A model generated the notes under the pieces. The model made no database searches. It saw nothing but the letters and a program-made list of their open reading frames with translations, and had not been told where the DNA came from. From Sphingobium sp. (GTDB taxonomy: Bacteria; Pseudomonadota; Alphaproteobacteria; Sphingomonadales; Sphingomonadaceae), in NCBI GenBank assembly GCA_017745115.1, contig JAGIAA010000012.1, positions 1 through 60,458 on the forward strand: a stretch of DNA of 60,458 bases, given 5' to 3'. Of this stretch, positions 7,790 through 16,854 are shown in pieces. The position numbers and the translations under genes are program-made. Position 1 is the stretch's first letter; each line of letters opens with the position of its first letter.

Positions 7790-8791
7790 ATGGCCCTCAA
7801 GCTTCGCCTCCTCGCTCTGACCACCTCGCTGACCGTGCTTGTCGCCGTCTCGCCCGTCCTGGCGCAGCCCAAGTCGGTCGAGGGTCGCGTCGACAAGCTC
7901 GAAAAGGAAATGCAGGCGGTCCAGCGCAAGGTCTTTCCCGGTGGCGCCGGCCAGATCGTCGCCCCGGACGTGACGCCGCAGGCCGTGCCCGCGCAACCGG
8001 TAGGGTCGCCCGCATCGACTCCGCTCGCGGATCTGACGGCCCGTGTCAGTGCGATCGAATCGCAGGTTGCGCGCCTGACCGGCCAGGTCGAGGAGACCGG
8101 CTTCCGTCTGAAGCAGCTCGAAGACGCCAATATCAAGCTGACGGCTCAGCTGCAGGCTTTGCAGGCCCAGGCCGCGCCACCGCCAGCGCCTGAAGCGGCA
8201 GTTGAACCTCAGGTTTTCTCCGTGCCTGCGCCGCCCGCCACGACACCGCCCGGACGGACGACGAATGCGGCTGCGAACCGGCCTGCGACATCGGTCGCCA
8301 AGCCCGCGGCGACATCAGCCGCCAAGCCGGTTGTGACACCGGCGGCCTCGGCAGCCCGGACGCAGGCCGTCGCCGCTGTCGAGAAGCCCAGCACGGGCAA
8401 TGCGCCTCTTGACGGTTACACCTATGGCTTCCGCCTCTGGACCGCGAAATTCTACCCCGAGGCCGAAGCGCAGCTGGAAGACACGCTGACCAAATATGCG
8501 AACGATCCGGTCGCGAGCCGGACCGCCAACCTGCTGGGCCGCACCTATCTCGACGACAACAAGCCGACGCAGGCCGCCAAGGTGCTGTTCGAGAACTACC
8601 AGAAGCGCCCCAAGGGCGATCGCGCTGCGGAGAGCCTTGCCTGGGTTGGAGAGGCGCTCATCCAGCTCAACAAGCCGAAGGACGCCTGCCTGGCCTATGA
8701 GGAACTGGACGCCAATTTCGGCACGGCCATGCCGGCCAATGTCCGCGACATGATGACGAAGGGCAAAGTCCGCGCGAAATGCGGTGCTTGA
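7790..8791 (+). CDS. cpoB: Cell division coordinator CpoB / tol-pal system protein YbgF, 333 aa
   Basis: A signal peptide (MALKLRLLALTTSLTVLVAV, then SPVLA) leads into a coiled-coil segment (VEGRVDKLEKEMQAVQRKV; later ARVSAIESQVARLTGQVEET). A long Ala/Pro linker follows, then a C-terminal TPR block beginning DGYTYGFRLWTAKFYPEAEA. That layout is typical of YbgF/CpoB, a periplasmic partner of the Tol-Pal machinery that couples outer-membrane constriction to peptidoglycan synthesis. The ATG at 7790 was chosen for the signal peptide; the frame is open earlier only as a shadow. tilS and ftsH follow, a conserved alphaproteobacterial order, but no tol or pal gene is upstream here. Confidence 0.88.
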   Translation: MALKLRLLALTTSLTVLVAVSPVLAQPKSVEGRVDKLEKEMQAVQRKVFPGGAGQIVAPDVTPQAVPAQPVGSPASTPLADLTARVSAIESQVARLTGQVEETGFRLKQLEDANIKLTAQLQALQAQAAPPPAPEAAVEPQVFSVPAPPATTPPGRTTNAAANRPATSVAKPAATSAAKPVVTPAASAARTQAVAAVEKPSTGNAPLDGYTYGFRLWTAKFYPEAEAQLEDTLTKYANDPVASRTANLLGRTYLDDNKPTQAAKVLFENYQKRPKGDRAAESLAWVGEALIQLNKPKDACLAYEELDANFGTAMPANVRDMMTKGKVRAKCGA

Positions 8792-9728
8792 CGAACTTTC
8801 CGGGCAGCTTGGCGAGACGGTCGCGCGGCTGATCGGCCGCCCGGTCGCGAAAGAGGACAGATTCGGCCTGGCCGTCTCCGGCGGAGCGGACAGTATGGCG
8901 ATGCTGGCGCTGGCGCACGCGTGCTGGCCCGGCCAGATCGAAGCGGCGACGGTCGATCATGGCTTGCGCCCAGAGGCCCGCGAGGAAGCGCGGATGGTCG
9001 CGGACTGGTGCACCGATCACCATGTGCCCCATGCGATCCTGGTCCCCGCCGAACCGATTTCCGGCAGTGTGCAGGCGGAAGCACGGGCAGTGCGCTATGC
9101 GCTGCTGGAGGCATGGCGGGCTGAGCGCGGTCTCGGCTGGCTCCTCACAGCGCATCATGCCGACGACCAGTTCGAGACCGTGTTGCTGAGATTGGGGCGT
9201 GGTTCGGGCGTTGGCGGACTTGCCGCCGTGCGGGCCCGGCGTGGCGCGATCCTGCGGCCCATGCTCGGCATGCGCCGTGCCGACCTGCGCGATTATTGCG
9301 ATGCCGAGGACGTGCCGTATGTCGACGACCCATCCAATGCCGATGAGCGCTTCGACCGGGCAAGGCTGCGGCGCCGCCTCGCCGGCCTCGACCTTATCGA
9401 TCTGAGCCGGCTCAACCGGTCGGTCGAAGCCCTGGCCGAGGCCGATGCCGCGCTCGACTGGATGACGAACGAGATTGCAACGGAACATCTCCACGAGAAC
9501 GGCGACGCGCTGATACTCGCGCGAACCGATCTGCCGCCCGCCATATTGCGCCGGCTACTGCAGAGAATGATTTCATCGATCAATGAAAGTGCAGAAATTC
9601 CGCGCGGTCCGACGATCGATCAAGCGCTTGTTCAACTTTTCGATGGTAAGACCGTTTCGCTCGGCGACTGTGTCGTGACGGGCGGCGGCCGTTGGACCAT
9701 CCGGCGGGCACCGGCCCGGAAAACGTGA
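8784..9728 (+). CDS. tilS: tRNA(Ile)-lysidine synthase, 314 aa
   Basis: This is an N-type ATP pyrophosphatase that attaches lysine to C34 of tRNA-Ile(CAU), allowing it to read AUA. The PP-loop SGGADSMAM is at about residues 33-41. TAHHADDQFETVLLRLGRGS and the region around RPMLGMRRADLRDYC are also family-specific. It begins with GTG at 8784, overlapping the cpoB stop by 8 bases, which suggests translational coupling. The length matches the short TilS form that lacks much of the C-terminal extension seen in E. coli. Confidence 0.93.
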   Translation: MLDELSGQLGETVARLIGRPVAKEDRFGLAVSGGADSMAMLALAHACWPGQIEAATVDHGLRPEAREEARMVADWCTDHHVPHAILVPAEPISGSVQAEARAVRYALLEAWRAERGLGWLLTAHHADDQFETVLLRLGRGSGVGGLAAVRARRGAILRPMLGMRRADLRDYCDAEDVPYVDDPSNADERFDRARLRRRLAGLDLIDLSRLNRSVEALAEADAALDWMTNEIATEHLHENGDALILARTDLPPAILRRLLQRMISSINESAEIPRGPTIDQALVQLFDGKTVSLGDCVVTGGGRWTIRRAPARKT

Positions 9729-9805
9729 TGTAACGCGATGTAATCTATTGTCGCGAGCATTGCGTTCCGGCGGGGACGTCCTATTTTGGGGCGCGAAAGA
9801 GAGAG

Positions 9806-11758
9806 ATGATGAGCGATAACAAGGAACCGCAGGGCAACCCCTGGATCAAGAGTGCCCTCATATTGGCAGGCGTGTTCCTGGCCCTCCTGATGTTCGTCAC
9901 GCTCTTCGACAGCAAAGGCGTGTCGCAGAAGGGCACGCCGATGATGTATTCGGAGTTCAAGGCCAAGGTCAGCGCCGACAGCGTCAAGGAAGTGGCGATC
10001 GCCCCTGACCGCATCACCGGCGAGCTCAAGAATGGCGAAAAGTTCACCGCCTATGCCGTTCGGGACGACAAGCTTCCGGAACTGCTGGACGCGCATAACG
10101 TCAAATATTCCGGCCAGCCCGAAGAGCAGCCCAATTTCTGGATGATCCTGCTCTATCAATCGCTGCCGTTCATCCTGATCCTCGGCATCGCGTTTTTCGT
10201 CCTGCGCCAGATGCAGAAGGGCGGAGGCGCCGGCGGTGCCATGGGTTTCGGCAAGTCCAAGGCCAAGCTGCTCACCGAAAAGCAGGGCCGCGTCACGTTC
10301 GATGACGTTGCCGGTATCGACGAGGCTCGCGAGGAACTGCAGGAGATCGTCGAGTTCCTGAAGGATCCGAGCAAATTCGCGCGCCTGGGCGGCAAGATTC
10401 CCAAGGGCGCACTGCTGGTCGGTTCGCCTGGCACCGGCAAGACGCTGCTTGCGCGCGCCATTGCGGGCGAGGCCGGCGTGCCGTTCTTCACCATTTCAGG
10501 CTCGGACTTCGTCGAGATGTTCGTCGGCGTCGGTGCCAGCCGCGTCCGCGATATGTTCGAGCAGGCCAAGAAGAACGCGCCCTGCATCGTCTTCATCGAC
10601 GAAATCGACGCTGTCGGCCGTCACCGTGGCGCAGGCCTTGGCAACGGCAATGACGAGCGCGAACAGACGCTGAACCAGCTCCTCGTCGAGATGGACGGTT
10701 TCGAGGCCAATGAGGGTATCATCATCATCGCCGCCACCAACCGGCCCGATGTGCTCGATCCCGCGCTGCTGCGCCCGGGCCGCTTCGACCGCCGCGTGAC
10801 GGTGCCGCTGCCCGACATCGAAGGGCGCGTGAAGATCCTCGAGGTCCACATGAAGAAGGTGCCGCTGGCGCCCGACGTCGACGCACGCACGATCGCGCGC
10901 GGCTGCCCGGGCATGGCCGGTGCCGACCTCGCCAACCTCGTCAACGAGGCGGCCCTGATGGCGGCTCGCCTCGGCAAGCGCCTGGTCTCCATGGCGCAGT
11001 TCGAGCAGGCCAAGGACCGCGTGATCATGGGCACCGAGTGGAAATCGCTCGTGATGACGCCGGAAGAGAAGAAGATGACCGCCTATCACGAGGCCGGTCA
11101 CGCGCTGGTGCGCACGCATGAGCCGGCGTCCGATCCGATCCACAAAGCGACGATCATACCGCGCGGCGGCGCCCTCGGCATGGTCGTGTCGATGCCGGAA
11201 CGCGACAACTACTCCTATCACCGCGACAAGATGTTCGCCGATCTTGCGACCGTCATGGGCGGCCGCGTCGCCGAGGAAGTCATCTTCGGCCACGACAAGG
11301 TCTCCTCGGGCGCTTCCGGCGACATCAAGCAGGCGACCAAACTCGCCCGCGCGATGGTCATGCGCTGGGGCATGTCCGACAAGCTCGGCCCGCTCGAATA
11401 TGAAGAAGAGCAGGGCGAGACGTTCCTGGGCTATTCGCAGACCCAGCGCCACAGCATGTCGAACGAGACGGCTTTGCTCATCGACAGCGAGATCCGCCGT
11501 CTGGTCGACCAGGGCCTGGCCCGCGCCACCGAGGTGATCACGAAGAATATCGACCAGCTTCACCGCGTTGCCGGCGCGCTGCTCGAATATGAGACGCTGA
11601 CGGGCGAAGAGATCAAGTCGCTGGTCGAGAAGGGCGAAATGAACCGCGACGATGCCTCGCTGCGGCCCGCGCCTGTCCCGACGGCAGGCACATCGATCCC
11701 GAAGACCGGCCGCCGCAAGACGGCAAAGGGCAGCGCCGAAGAGCCGCAGAACGCCTGA
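9806..11758 (+). CDS. ftsH: ATP-dependent zinc metalloprotease FtsH, 650 aa
   Basis: This is a membrane-anchored AAA+ protease that degrades misfolded membrane proteins and regulators. Two TM helices are near the N-terminus (about residues 13-34 and 112-132) around a periplasmic domain. The AAA module has Walker A GSPGTGKT at 206-213 (Ser where GPPGTGKT is usual), Walker [10 protein letters not shown] and the second region of homology [19 protein letters not shown]. The protease zinc site is HEAGH at 428-432. ATG codons at 9806 and 9809 are both possible, with a purine-rich GAAAGAGAGAG just upstream. A short direct repeat (GATGTAA twice) lies at the end of tilS and in the gap. Confidence 0.97.
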   Translation: MMSDNKEPQGNPWIKSALILAGVFLALLMFVTLFDSKGVSQKGTPMMYSEFKAKVSADSVKEVAIAPDRITGELKNGEKFTAYAVRDDKLPELLDAHNVKYSGQPEEQPNFWMILLYQSLPFILILGIAFFVLRQMQKGGGAGGAMGFGKSKAKLLTEKQGRVTFDDVAGIDEAREELQEIVEFLKDPSKFARLGGKIPKGALLVGSPGTGKTLLARAIAGEAGVPFFTISGSDFVEMFVGVGASRVRDMFEQAKKNAPCIVFIDEIDAVGRHRGAGLGNGNDEREQTLNQLLVEMDGFEANEGIIIIAATNRPDVLDPALLRPGRFDRRVTVPLPDIEGRVKILEVHMKKVPLAPDVDARTIARGCPGMAGADLANLVNEAALMAARLGKRLVSMAQFEQAKDRVIMGTEWKSLVMTPEEKKMTAYHEAGHALVRTHEPASDPIHKATIIPRGGALGMVVSMPERDNYSYHRDKMFADLATVMGGRVAEEVIFGHDKVSSGASGDIKQATKLARAMVMRWGMSDKLGPLEYEEEQGETFLGYSQTQRHSMSNETALLIDSEIRRLVDQGLARATEVITKNIDQLHRVAGALLEYETLTGEEIKSLVEKGEMNRDDASLRPAPVPTAGTSIPKTGRRKTAKGSAEEPQNA

Positions 11759-11790
11759 CACGGCGCGCTGCGGCAAAGGGGAGGGGTTCA

Positions 11791-12465
11791 TTGCCCATCT
11801 ATGTCGACGAGAGCGGAGGCATCTCCGCCGGCGCCATGACCATGGCGGCTGTCGAGATCGATGCGGACAATGCCGAGAAGTTGCTCCAGCGCTTCCGTTC
11901 TGTCACAGGCCTGCGCGGCGAGCTGAAAGGCAGCCGGATCGATCTCGTCCAGCGGGCGCTGTTCTTCGAGCTGCTCGAGCGGTTTCGCGGCCGCGCCCGC
12001 ATCCGCGTCGTGCAGACCGGCCTGCTCGGCCATATGCCCGACAGGCCGACCGACTTCGAAACCTATGTTTCGCTCCTGAAGCAGCTCGTCGAGGACTGGC
12101 TGCCTGAGAGCGGCGGCTGCGCCAGCTTCATCGTCGACGAAGGACGGTATAGCGCGTTGGTGCTGGAACAGGTGCGGCTCGATATCGTTGCCATGCTCGC
12201 GAGCTTCGGTACGGCGCGCATGGAGGACAGTTCGCGCTGCCCCGGCATCCAGATCGCCGACGTGATTGCCAACAGCTACTATAATCTCGCAATCAGTTCA
12301 GGCCGGTCGCACCGCATCGCGGCGATCGTCGAGCCGTTCGTGCAGTCGCATATCCTGCGCAGCCGTCCGCTTCAGCATGTCGAGCACGCGTCGATCACCC
12401 CGGCAATGCTCGATGCGGCGGACGCCGCCAAAGGCGAGCCGGGCATTCCGCTCCAGGCCAATTGA
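11791..12465 (+). CDS. DUF3800 domain protein, 224 aa
   Basis: Translation begins with TTG at 11791 after a strong GGGGAGGGG ribosome site, 32 bases after ftsH. The N-terminal IYVDESGG (Asp6, Glu7) is the DUF3800 hallmark. GELKGSR and PGIQIADVIANSYYN, with a late Asp, complete the set of acidic residues expected for this RNase-H-like fold. FIVDEGRYS is a further acidic strand. DUF3800 proteins are uncharacterised; many occur near mobile elements or defence genes. Here the gene has core neighbours (ftsH, rpoZ) and ordinary base composition. A nuclease-like role is inference only. Confidence 0.8.
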   Translation: MPIYVDESGGISAGAMTMAAVEIDADNAEKLLQRFRSVTGLRGELKGSRIDLVQRALFFELLERFRGRARIRVVQTGLLGHMPDRPTDFETYVSLLKQLVEDWLPESGGCASFIVDEGRYSALVLEQVRLDIVAMLASFGTARMEDSSRCPGIQIADVIANSYYNLAISSGRSHRIAAIVEPFVQSHILRSRPLQHVEHASITPAMLDAADAAKGEPGIPLQAN

Positions 12466-12529
12466 AAAAATAGTTTCGTCACCCCGAGGTTGACCCGGAG
12501 TCCCGCTCCTTTTGAACATCAGCAAATGA

Positions 12530-12564
12530 AAAGCCCGGCGGTGCGGGATGCAACGCCGGGCTTT
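12530..12564. terminator. Bidirectional terminator hairpin between DUF3800 gene and rpoZ
   Basis: AAAGCCCGGCG at 12530-12540 and CGCCGGGCTTT at 12554-12564 form a perfect 11-bp stem with a 13-base loop. A-rich and T-rich flanks mean it can serve both converging genes. Upstream, at about 12477-12510, is a GTCACCCCGAGGTTGACC segment resembling a partial REP-type repeat. Confidence 0.85.
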
Positions 12565-12587
12565 CATGTCCCTTGCGGGGCGATCGG

Positions 12588-12932
12588 TCAGCCGTCGTAG
12601 TCGGCGCCCAGATTGTGGTTGCGCGGCGGCGTGGCGGCGGTGAGGCGCAGCGCCTCGGCCGAACGCGACAGCGAGCCGATCTCGTCCGGCGTATCGTCGT
12701 CGTCGATCTGCATCTTCTGCATGGATCCGACGAGGTCGGCCTTGAGATCGTCGGGCAGGATGGTCTCGTCCGCGATTTCGCGCAGCGCCACGACCGGATT
12801 CTTGTCGCGGTCGCGGTCGATCGTCAGCTCTGCGCCACCGGAAATGGCGCGGGCGCGCTGAGCGGCCAGGAGGACGAGATCAAAACGATTGGAAACCTTG
12901 TCGATGCAATCTTCGACAGTAACGCGCGCCAT
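12588..12932 (-). CDS. rpoZ: DNA-directed RNA polymerase omega subunit, 114 aa
   Basis: The N-terminus [20 protein letters not shown] followed by [13 protein letters not shown] is diagnostic of omega, which stabilises beta-prime during RNA polymerase assembly and is needed for ppGpp binding. [15 protein letters not shown] is the conserved second block. The acidic C-terminal tail is typical of alphaproteobacterial versions. The start is supported by AGGAGCC upstream. No spoT or rel gene follows within the window. Confidence 0.96.
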   Translation of the reverse strand: MARVTVEDCIDKVSNRFDLVLLAAQRARAISGGAELTIDRDRDKNPVVALREIADETILPDDLKADLVGSMQKMQIDDDDTPDEIGSLSRSAEALRLTAATPPRNHNLGADYDG

Positions 12933-13048
12933 ATCTGGCTCCTCGGCTACATAGAGTGTGCGGGAAAGTGCGCTCCGCTATCAGGCGGGGCCTTTCAAGT
13001 CAATGAAAAGCGCTGTTCAGGAGGCACTGTTTCGCCCATCTTGGCAGC

Positions 13049-14236
13049 ATGACGCAGCAAGACCTGGCGGATGGCGAGCCCGAGCCGATGAGCTTCACCG
13101 TCGACGGCAATCGGCTGACCTTGCTTCCCGGCGGCCCCGATCGGCTGGCCGCGCTTCATGCCCTGATCGCGAGCGCACGCGATAGCCTCAACCTCTACTT
13201 CTACATGTTCACCCACGACGCCCGCGCGGTCGAAGTGCGAGAGGCGTTGATCGACGCCTGCAATCGCGGCGTTGCCGTCACGTTGCTTGTCGATGCCTTC
13301 GGATCGGCCTTCACGCCGGACAGCTTCTTCTGGCCGCTGAGGGACGCGGGCGCGCGGTTCGGGCGCTTCGGCAAGCGGCGCTCGACCCGCTATCTCATCC
13401 GCAATCACCAGAAGATCGTCATAGCCGACGGCCGGCACGCCATGGTGGGTGGCTTCAATATCGCTGAGGACTATTTCGCGCCGGAAACCGATCCAGCGGG
13501 CTGGCGCGACATGGGCCTGCAAGTGGATGGGCCGTTGGTCGCCGATTTGCAGCGTTGGTTCGACGACATTGCCGAATGGACTTTGGACGAAAAACAAAGC
13601 TTCATGGCCCTGCGCCGCATGGTGCGCGACTGGCGGCCGGGCGTGGGCAGTACGATGTGGCTCATGGGTGGGCCCACGCGCCATCTCAACGGCTGGGCCA
13701 AGCGGCTGAAGCTCGACCTGCAGTCCGGCAAACGTCTCGATCTTGCCGCTGCCTATTTTTCGCCGGGCTGGGCCATGGTGCGCCGCCTAGGACGCCTCTC
13801 GCGCGCAGGATCGGCCCGGATCGTCACGGCAGCCAAATCCGACAACACGGCGACGATCGGCGCGGCCCGCCACCTTTATGCGCGGCTGATCCGCGCCGGA
13901 GTGGCCGTCTTTGAGTATGGCCGCCAAAAGCTCCACGCCAAGCTGATCGCCATCGACGACATCGCCTATGTCGGGTCGGCCAACTTCGACATGCGCAGCC
14001 TCTTCCTCAACATCGAGCTGGTGCTTCGGGTCGACGATCCGGCCTTCGCCGCTGCCGTACGGGCCGATATCGAAGCGATGGCGGCCGCGAGCCGCGTCAT
14101 CGACGAGGCGACATACAGGACGATGTCCGGCCCATTCAGCCGCTTGCGCTGGTGGTGGGATTATCTGCTGGTCGCGGTGCTGGATTTCACCGTGACGCGC
14201 CGCCTCAACATGTGGCGCGACCGAAGCGGCGATTAG
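13049..14236 (+). CDS. Phospholipase D-like / cardiolipin synthase family protein, 395 aa
   Basis: Two HKD half-sites characteristic of the PLD superfamily are present: NHQKIVIADGRHAMVGG and KLHAKLIAIDDIAYVGSANFD. Family members transfer phosphatidyl groups through a phospho-His intermediate. The layout fits bacterial cardiolipin synthases of the ClsB type (no N-terminal membrane helices). A hydrophobic C-terminal stretch (WWWDYLLVAVLDFTV) may attach it to the membrane. It ends tail-to-tail, overlapping by 3 bases, with a lipid-methyltransferase-like gene. A role in phospholipid synthesis is likely but not proven by sequence. Confidence 0.85.
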   Translation: MTQQDLADGEPEPMSFTVDGNRLTLLPGGPDRLAALHALIASARDSLNLYFYMFTHDARAVEVREALIDACNRGVAVTLLVDAFGSAFTPDSFFWPLRDAGARFGRFGKRRSTRYLIRNHQKIVIADGRHAMVGGFNIAEDYFAPETDPAGWRDMGLQVDGPLVADLQRWFDDIAEWTLDEKQSFMALRRMVRDWRPGVGSTMWLMGGPTRHLNGWAKRLKLDLQSGKRLDLAAAYFSPGWAMVRRLGRLSRAGSARIVTAAKSDNTATIGAARHLYARLIRAGVAVFEYGRQKLHAKLIAIDDIAYVGSANFDMRSLFLNIELVLRVDDPAFAAAVRADIEAMAAASRVIDEATYRTMSGPFSRLRWWWDYLLVAVLDFTVTRRLNMWRDRSGD

Positions 14237-14820
14237 GCCGCGCGCCAGGCGTAGAACAGCCGGGCAGGCGGAATGCAGCGCCAGGCCCGGCCAAGGTCGA
14301 CGCGGGAAAAGCGTGATGCGAGGCGCGGCAAGATTCCCAGCGAATATTGGTAGACGAGGAAGGCGCCGCCCGGTCGGATCGCGCGAGCGGTAGCGTCCAG
14401 GATGTTGCGCACGACCTGCTGGGGGATGGTGGAGAAGGGAAGGCCGGAAATCACATAATCAGCATGAGTGAAGCCGTGCACCGCGAGGATCGTTTCCACA
14501 TTAGCGGCATTGCCATCGATCAGGATGAGCCGCGAATCATGGATCGCCTGCCGCAGATAAGCGGTGAAATCGGGATTGGTGTCGATGGCGATCAGTCGCG
14601 CGTCGGGGCCGAGGCGCGCGAGCAAGGCTCGCGTGAAAACGCCGGTGCCCGGCCCATATTCGACCACGCATTTCGCCTCGCTCCAGTCGACCGGATCGAG
14701 CATCGCACGGATTGCGACAGGGGAGGTCGGAATGATCGAGCCGATACTGCCCGGGGACTTCAGGAACTGCCGAAAAAAGAACAGGTCGCGCGGCGCGGCC
14801 GGTGGTCGATGAACGGTCAT
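14233..14820 (-). CDS. Class I SAM-dependent methyltransferase, PmtA-like, 195 aa
   Basis: This is a Rossmann methyltransferase with the SAM loop VVEYGPGTGVFTRALL and the acidic strand end LIAIDTN. YVISGLPFSTIP and FLVYQYSLG match the catalytic and beta-strand blocks of the phospholipid N-methyltransferase (PmtA) / rRNA-adenine-dimethylase-like group. FFRQFLKSPGSIGSIIPTS at the N-terminus is typical of these small lipid methyltransferases. I set the start at the ATG ending at 14820 (MTVHRPP) rather than one 12 codons upstream. It could methylate phosphatidylethanolamine, but the family is loosely annotated. Confidence 0.75.
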   Translation of the reverse strand: MTVHRPPAAPRDLFFFRQFLKSPGSIGSIIPTSPVAIRAMLDPVDWSEAKCVVEYGPGTGVFTRALLARLGPDARLIAIDTNPDFTAYLRQAIHDSRLILIDGNAANVETILAVHGFTHADYVISGLPFSTIPQQVVRNILDATARAIRPGGAFLVYQYSLGILPRLASRFSRVDLGRAWRCIPPARLFYAWRAA

Positions 14821-14903
14821 GTGAGGCAGCTCTCCATCTGCCTCTCGCCGTTGCAAAATCCGGAAGGTGTGGCAAGGGGCCTTGTTGACGTAGGGAGATC
14901 GAC

Positions 14904-15245
14904 ATGGCCGGAATTCCGGGCGTTTTGCCGCCAGAAGGTGCGATTGCCGTCATTTTCATCGCGTTGCGCACGGATCAGGATGATGCCGGCTATGACGAAG
15001 CGGCCAATCGCATGGATGAATTGGCCCGAACCCAGCCCGGCTATCTCGGCATTGACAGCGTTCGCGGCGCCGATGGTCTCGGCATCACGGTGAGCTATTG
15101 GGCGGACGATGCGAGCGCACGGGGCTGGAAAGCCAATGCGGAACATGCGGCTGTCCGCGATATGGGTCGCGAGCGGTGGTACAGCCATTACCGGCTGATC
15201 GTCGCGAGCGTGGACCGCGCCTACGGCTGGTCGAAGAATGGCTGA
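14904..15245 (+). CDS. Antibiotic biosynthesis monooxygenase (ABM) family protein, 113 aa
   Basis: A small dimeric alpha-beta-barrel protein. AIAVIFIALRTDQDDAGYDE, PGYLGIDSVRGADGLGITVS and YWADDASARGWKANAEHAAV are the typical ABM strands and helix. Members are cofactorless oxygenases or haem-binding proteins, and many are of unknown function. It stops 3 bases before the end of the convergent yciB gene. Confidence 0.8.
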   Translation: MAGIPGVLPPEGAIAVIFIALRTDQDDAGYDEAANRMDELARTQPGYLGIDSVRGADGLGITVSYWADDASARGWKANAEHAAVRDMGRERWYSHYRLIVASVDRAYGWSKNG

Positions 15246-15248
15246 GGA

Positions 15249-15920
15249 TTAAGTCTTTTTTTCAGTCTCTTCGAGACCGAGATTAAGGCCATGCCTCATC
15301 ATCATCGGCAGATTTGCGGCGCCGAACAGGAAGGTCGCGACGGTCACGCCCCACACCTTTATGGTGAGCCAAGTGTCGAAGCTCAGAAAGGTACGCATGG
15401 CTTCGTTGGCGAACGCCAGACCGACGAAGAAGAGGCCCCAGTTGCGTGACAGCTTGAGCCAGCCAATGTGGTCCAGCCCATCATAGGCGGACTGCAGCAG
15501 ATAGCGCAACAGCGGCTTGCCGCGCAGCCATCCGCCCAACAGCATGAGCGCGAAAAAGGCATAAATGATGGTCGGCTTCGTTTGGATGAAACGCTGATCT
15601 TTCAGATAGATGGTGAGCCCTCCGAAGAAGACGACCAACAGCGCCGAGAGCCAAAGCATCGGCGAAACCCTGCCCAGCTTCCATTTGCTGATCAGCACCG
15701 CTGCGACGATCGCGATCATGAAAGCGGCGGTAGAGACGATCGTGTTCTGCACATTGTCGGCCGCGCCGAAATGCCAGCGCGCGGCCCGATAGGAAAGAAA
15801 CCAGACCAGAAGCGGACCGAAGTCGAGTGCCATCGGCAGCCAGCCTTCGCCCTTCGGCCCCGGCGCGACCGGTCCGCCATCGATCGTCACATCGATGGGC
15901 TTGTCGTCTTCAGCGGGCAT
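15249..15920 (-). CDS. yciB: Inner membrane septation protein YciB/IspA, 223 aa
   Basis: A polytopic membrane protein with about five or six TM segments (starting MALDFGPLLVWFLSYRAA). Family hallmarks are KPTIIYAFFALMLLGG and the tail block GLFFVGLAFANEAM and WLTIKVWGV. Homologues affect septation and envelope synthesis. I placed the start at MPAEDDKP (15920), which overlaps the ftsY 3' end by 11 bases; the frame runs further but only inside ftsY. Being directly downstream of ftsY on the same strand, it is likely translated from the same mRNA. Confidence 0.9.
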   Translation of the reverse strand: MPAEDDKPIDVTIDGGPVAPGPKGEGWLPMALDFGPLLVWFLSYRAARWHFGAADNVQNTIVSTAAFMIAIVAAVLISKWKLGRVSPMLWLSALLVVFFGGLTIYLKDQRFIQTKPTIIYAFFALMLLGGWLRGKPLLRYLLQSAYDGLDHIGWLKLSRNWGLFFVGLAFANEAMRTFLSFDTWLTIKVWGVTVATFLFGAANLPMMMRHGLNLGLEETEKKT

Positions 15921-16854
15921 AAGCGGCTCCAGCAATGGCGCGAGCAAGTTCTTCCGGATCGAAGGGGCGCAGATCGTCGATCTTCTCGCCGACACCGATC
16001 GCATGGATCGGCAGCTTGAACTTCTCGGCGGCGGCAACGAGGACACCGCCGCGCGCCGTGCCGTCGAGCTTGGTCATCACCAGGCCGGTCACACCCGCGA
16101 CCTCCTTGAAAATCTCGATTTGCGACAGCGCATTCTGGCCGGTCGTGGCGTCGAGCACGAGCACGACGTCGTGTGGTGCCTCTGGATTCAGACGGCCGAG
16201 CACCCGGCGGATCTTGGCGAGCTCGTCCATGAGTTCGCGTTTGTTCTGCAACCGCCCGGCCGTGTCGACGATCAGGACGTCGATGCCTGTCGCCGTCGCC
16301 TGCTTGACCGCGTCGAATACGACGCCTGCGGCATCGCCGCCTTCGGGTCCGGACACAATGGGCACGCCGAGCCGCTCCGCCCAGACCTTGAGCTGACCGA
16401 TCGCCGCGGCGCGGAAAGTATCGCCCGCCGCGAGCATCACGCCGTAATCCTGTTCCTGGAAGAGATGGGCGAGCTTGGCGATGGTCGTGGTCTTGCCCGA
16501 CCCGTTGACGCCGATGACGAGGATGACCTGAGGGCGGGGAAAGGCCTCGATTTCGAGCGGCTTGGCGACCGGCGCGAGAACCTTCTCGATTTCCTCGGCG
16601 ATGATCTCGCGCAGATATTCCTCGGTCAGTTCCTTGTTGAAACGCCCTTCAGCGAGGCGATCACGAATGCGCACGGCCATGGCGGGGCCGAGATCGGTGA
16701 CGATCAGCGCTTCCTCGATCTCGTCGAGGGTCTGGTCGTCGAGCGCGGCCTTGGTGAAGAGACCGGCGAGGTTTTCTCCGAGCCTGTCGGATGTGCGCTT
16801 GAAGCCGCCGAAAAGCCGGTCGCGCCAGCTGGGTGTGTCAGGAGTTTCAGACAT
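15910..16854 (-). CDS. ftsY: Signal recognition particle receptor FtsY, 314 aa
   Basis: This SRP GTPase receives ribosome-SRP complexes at the membrane. It has the N domain (DDQTLDEIEEALIVTDLG) and then the G domain with G1 GVNGSGKTTTIAKLA, DTFRAAA, DTAGRLQNK and TKLDGTARGG. The C-terminal block HAIGVGEKIDDLRPFDPEEL is diagnostic. The acidic A domain found in E. coli is nearly absent, as usual in alphaproteobacteria. It starts inside the mtaB 3' end (8-base overlap), so mtaB, ftsY and yciB form one leftward unit. Confidence 0.96.
   Translation of the reverse strand: MSETPDTPSWRDRLFGGFKRTSDRLGENLAGLFTKAALDDQTLDEIEEALIVTDLGPAMAVRIRDRLAEGRFNKELTEEYLREIIAEEIEKVLAPVAKPLEIEAFPRPQVILVIGVNGSGKTTTIAKLAHLFQEQDYGVMLAAGDTFRAAAIGQLKVWAERLGVPIVSGPEGGDAAGVVFDAVKQATATGIDVLIVDTAGRLQNKRELMDELAKIRRVLGRLNPEAPHDVVLVLDATTGQNALSQIEIFKEVAGVTGLVMTKLDGTARGGVLVAAAEKFKLPIHAIGVGEKIDDLRPFDPEELARAIAGAAYAR

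Noticed and set aside
12470..12530. Small RNA gene downstream of the DUF3800 gene
   Set aside because: The only structure is the terminator and a partial REP-like repeat; no promoter is evident.
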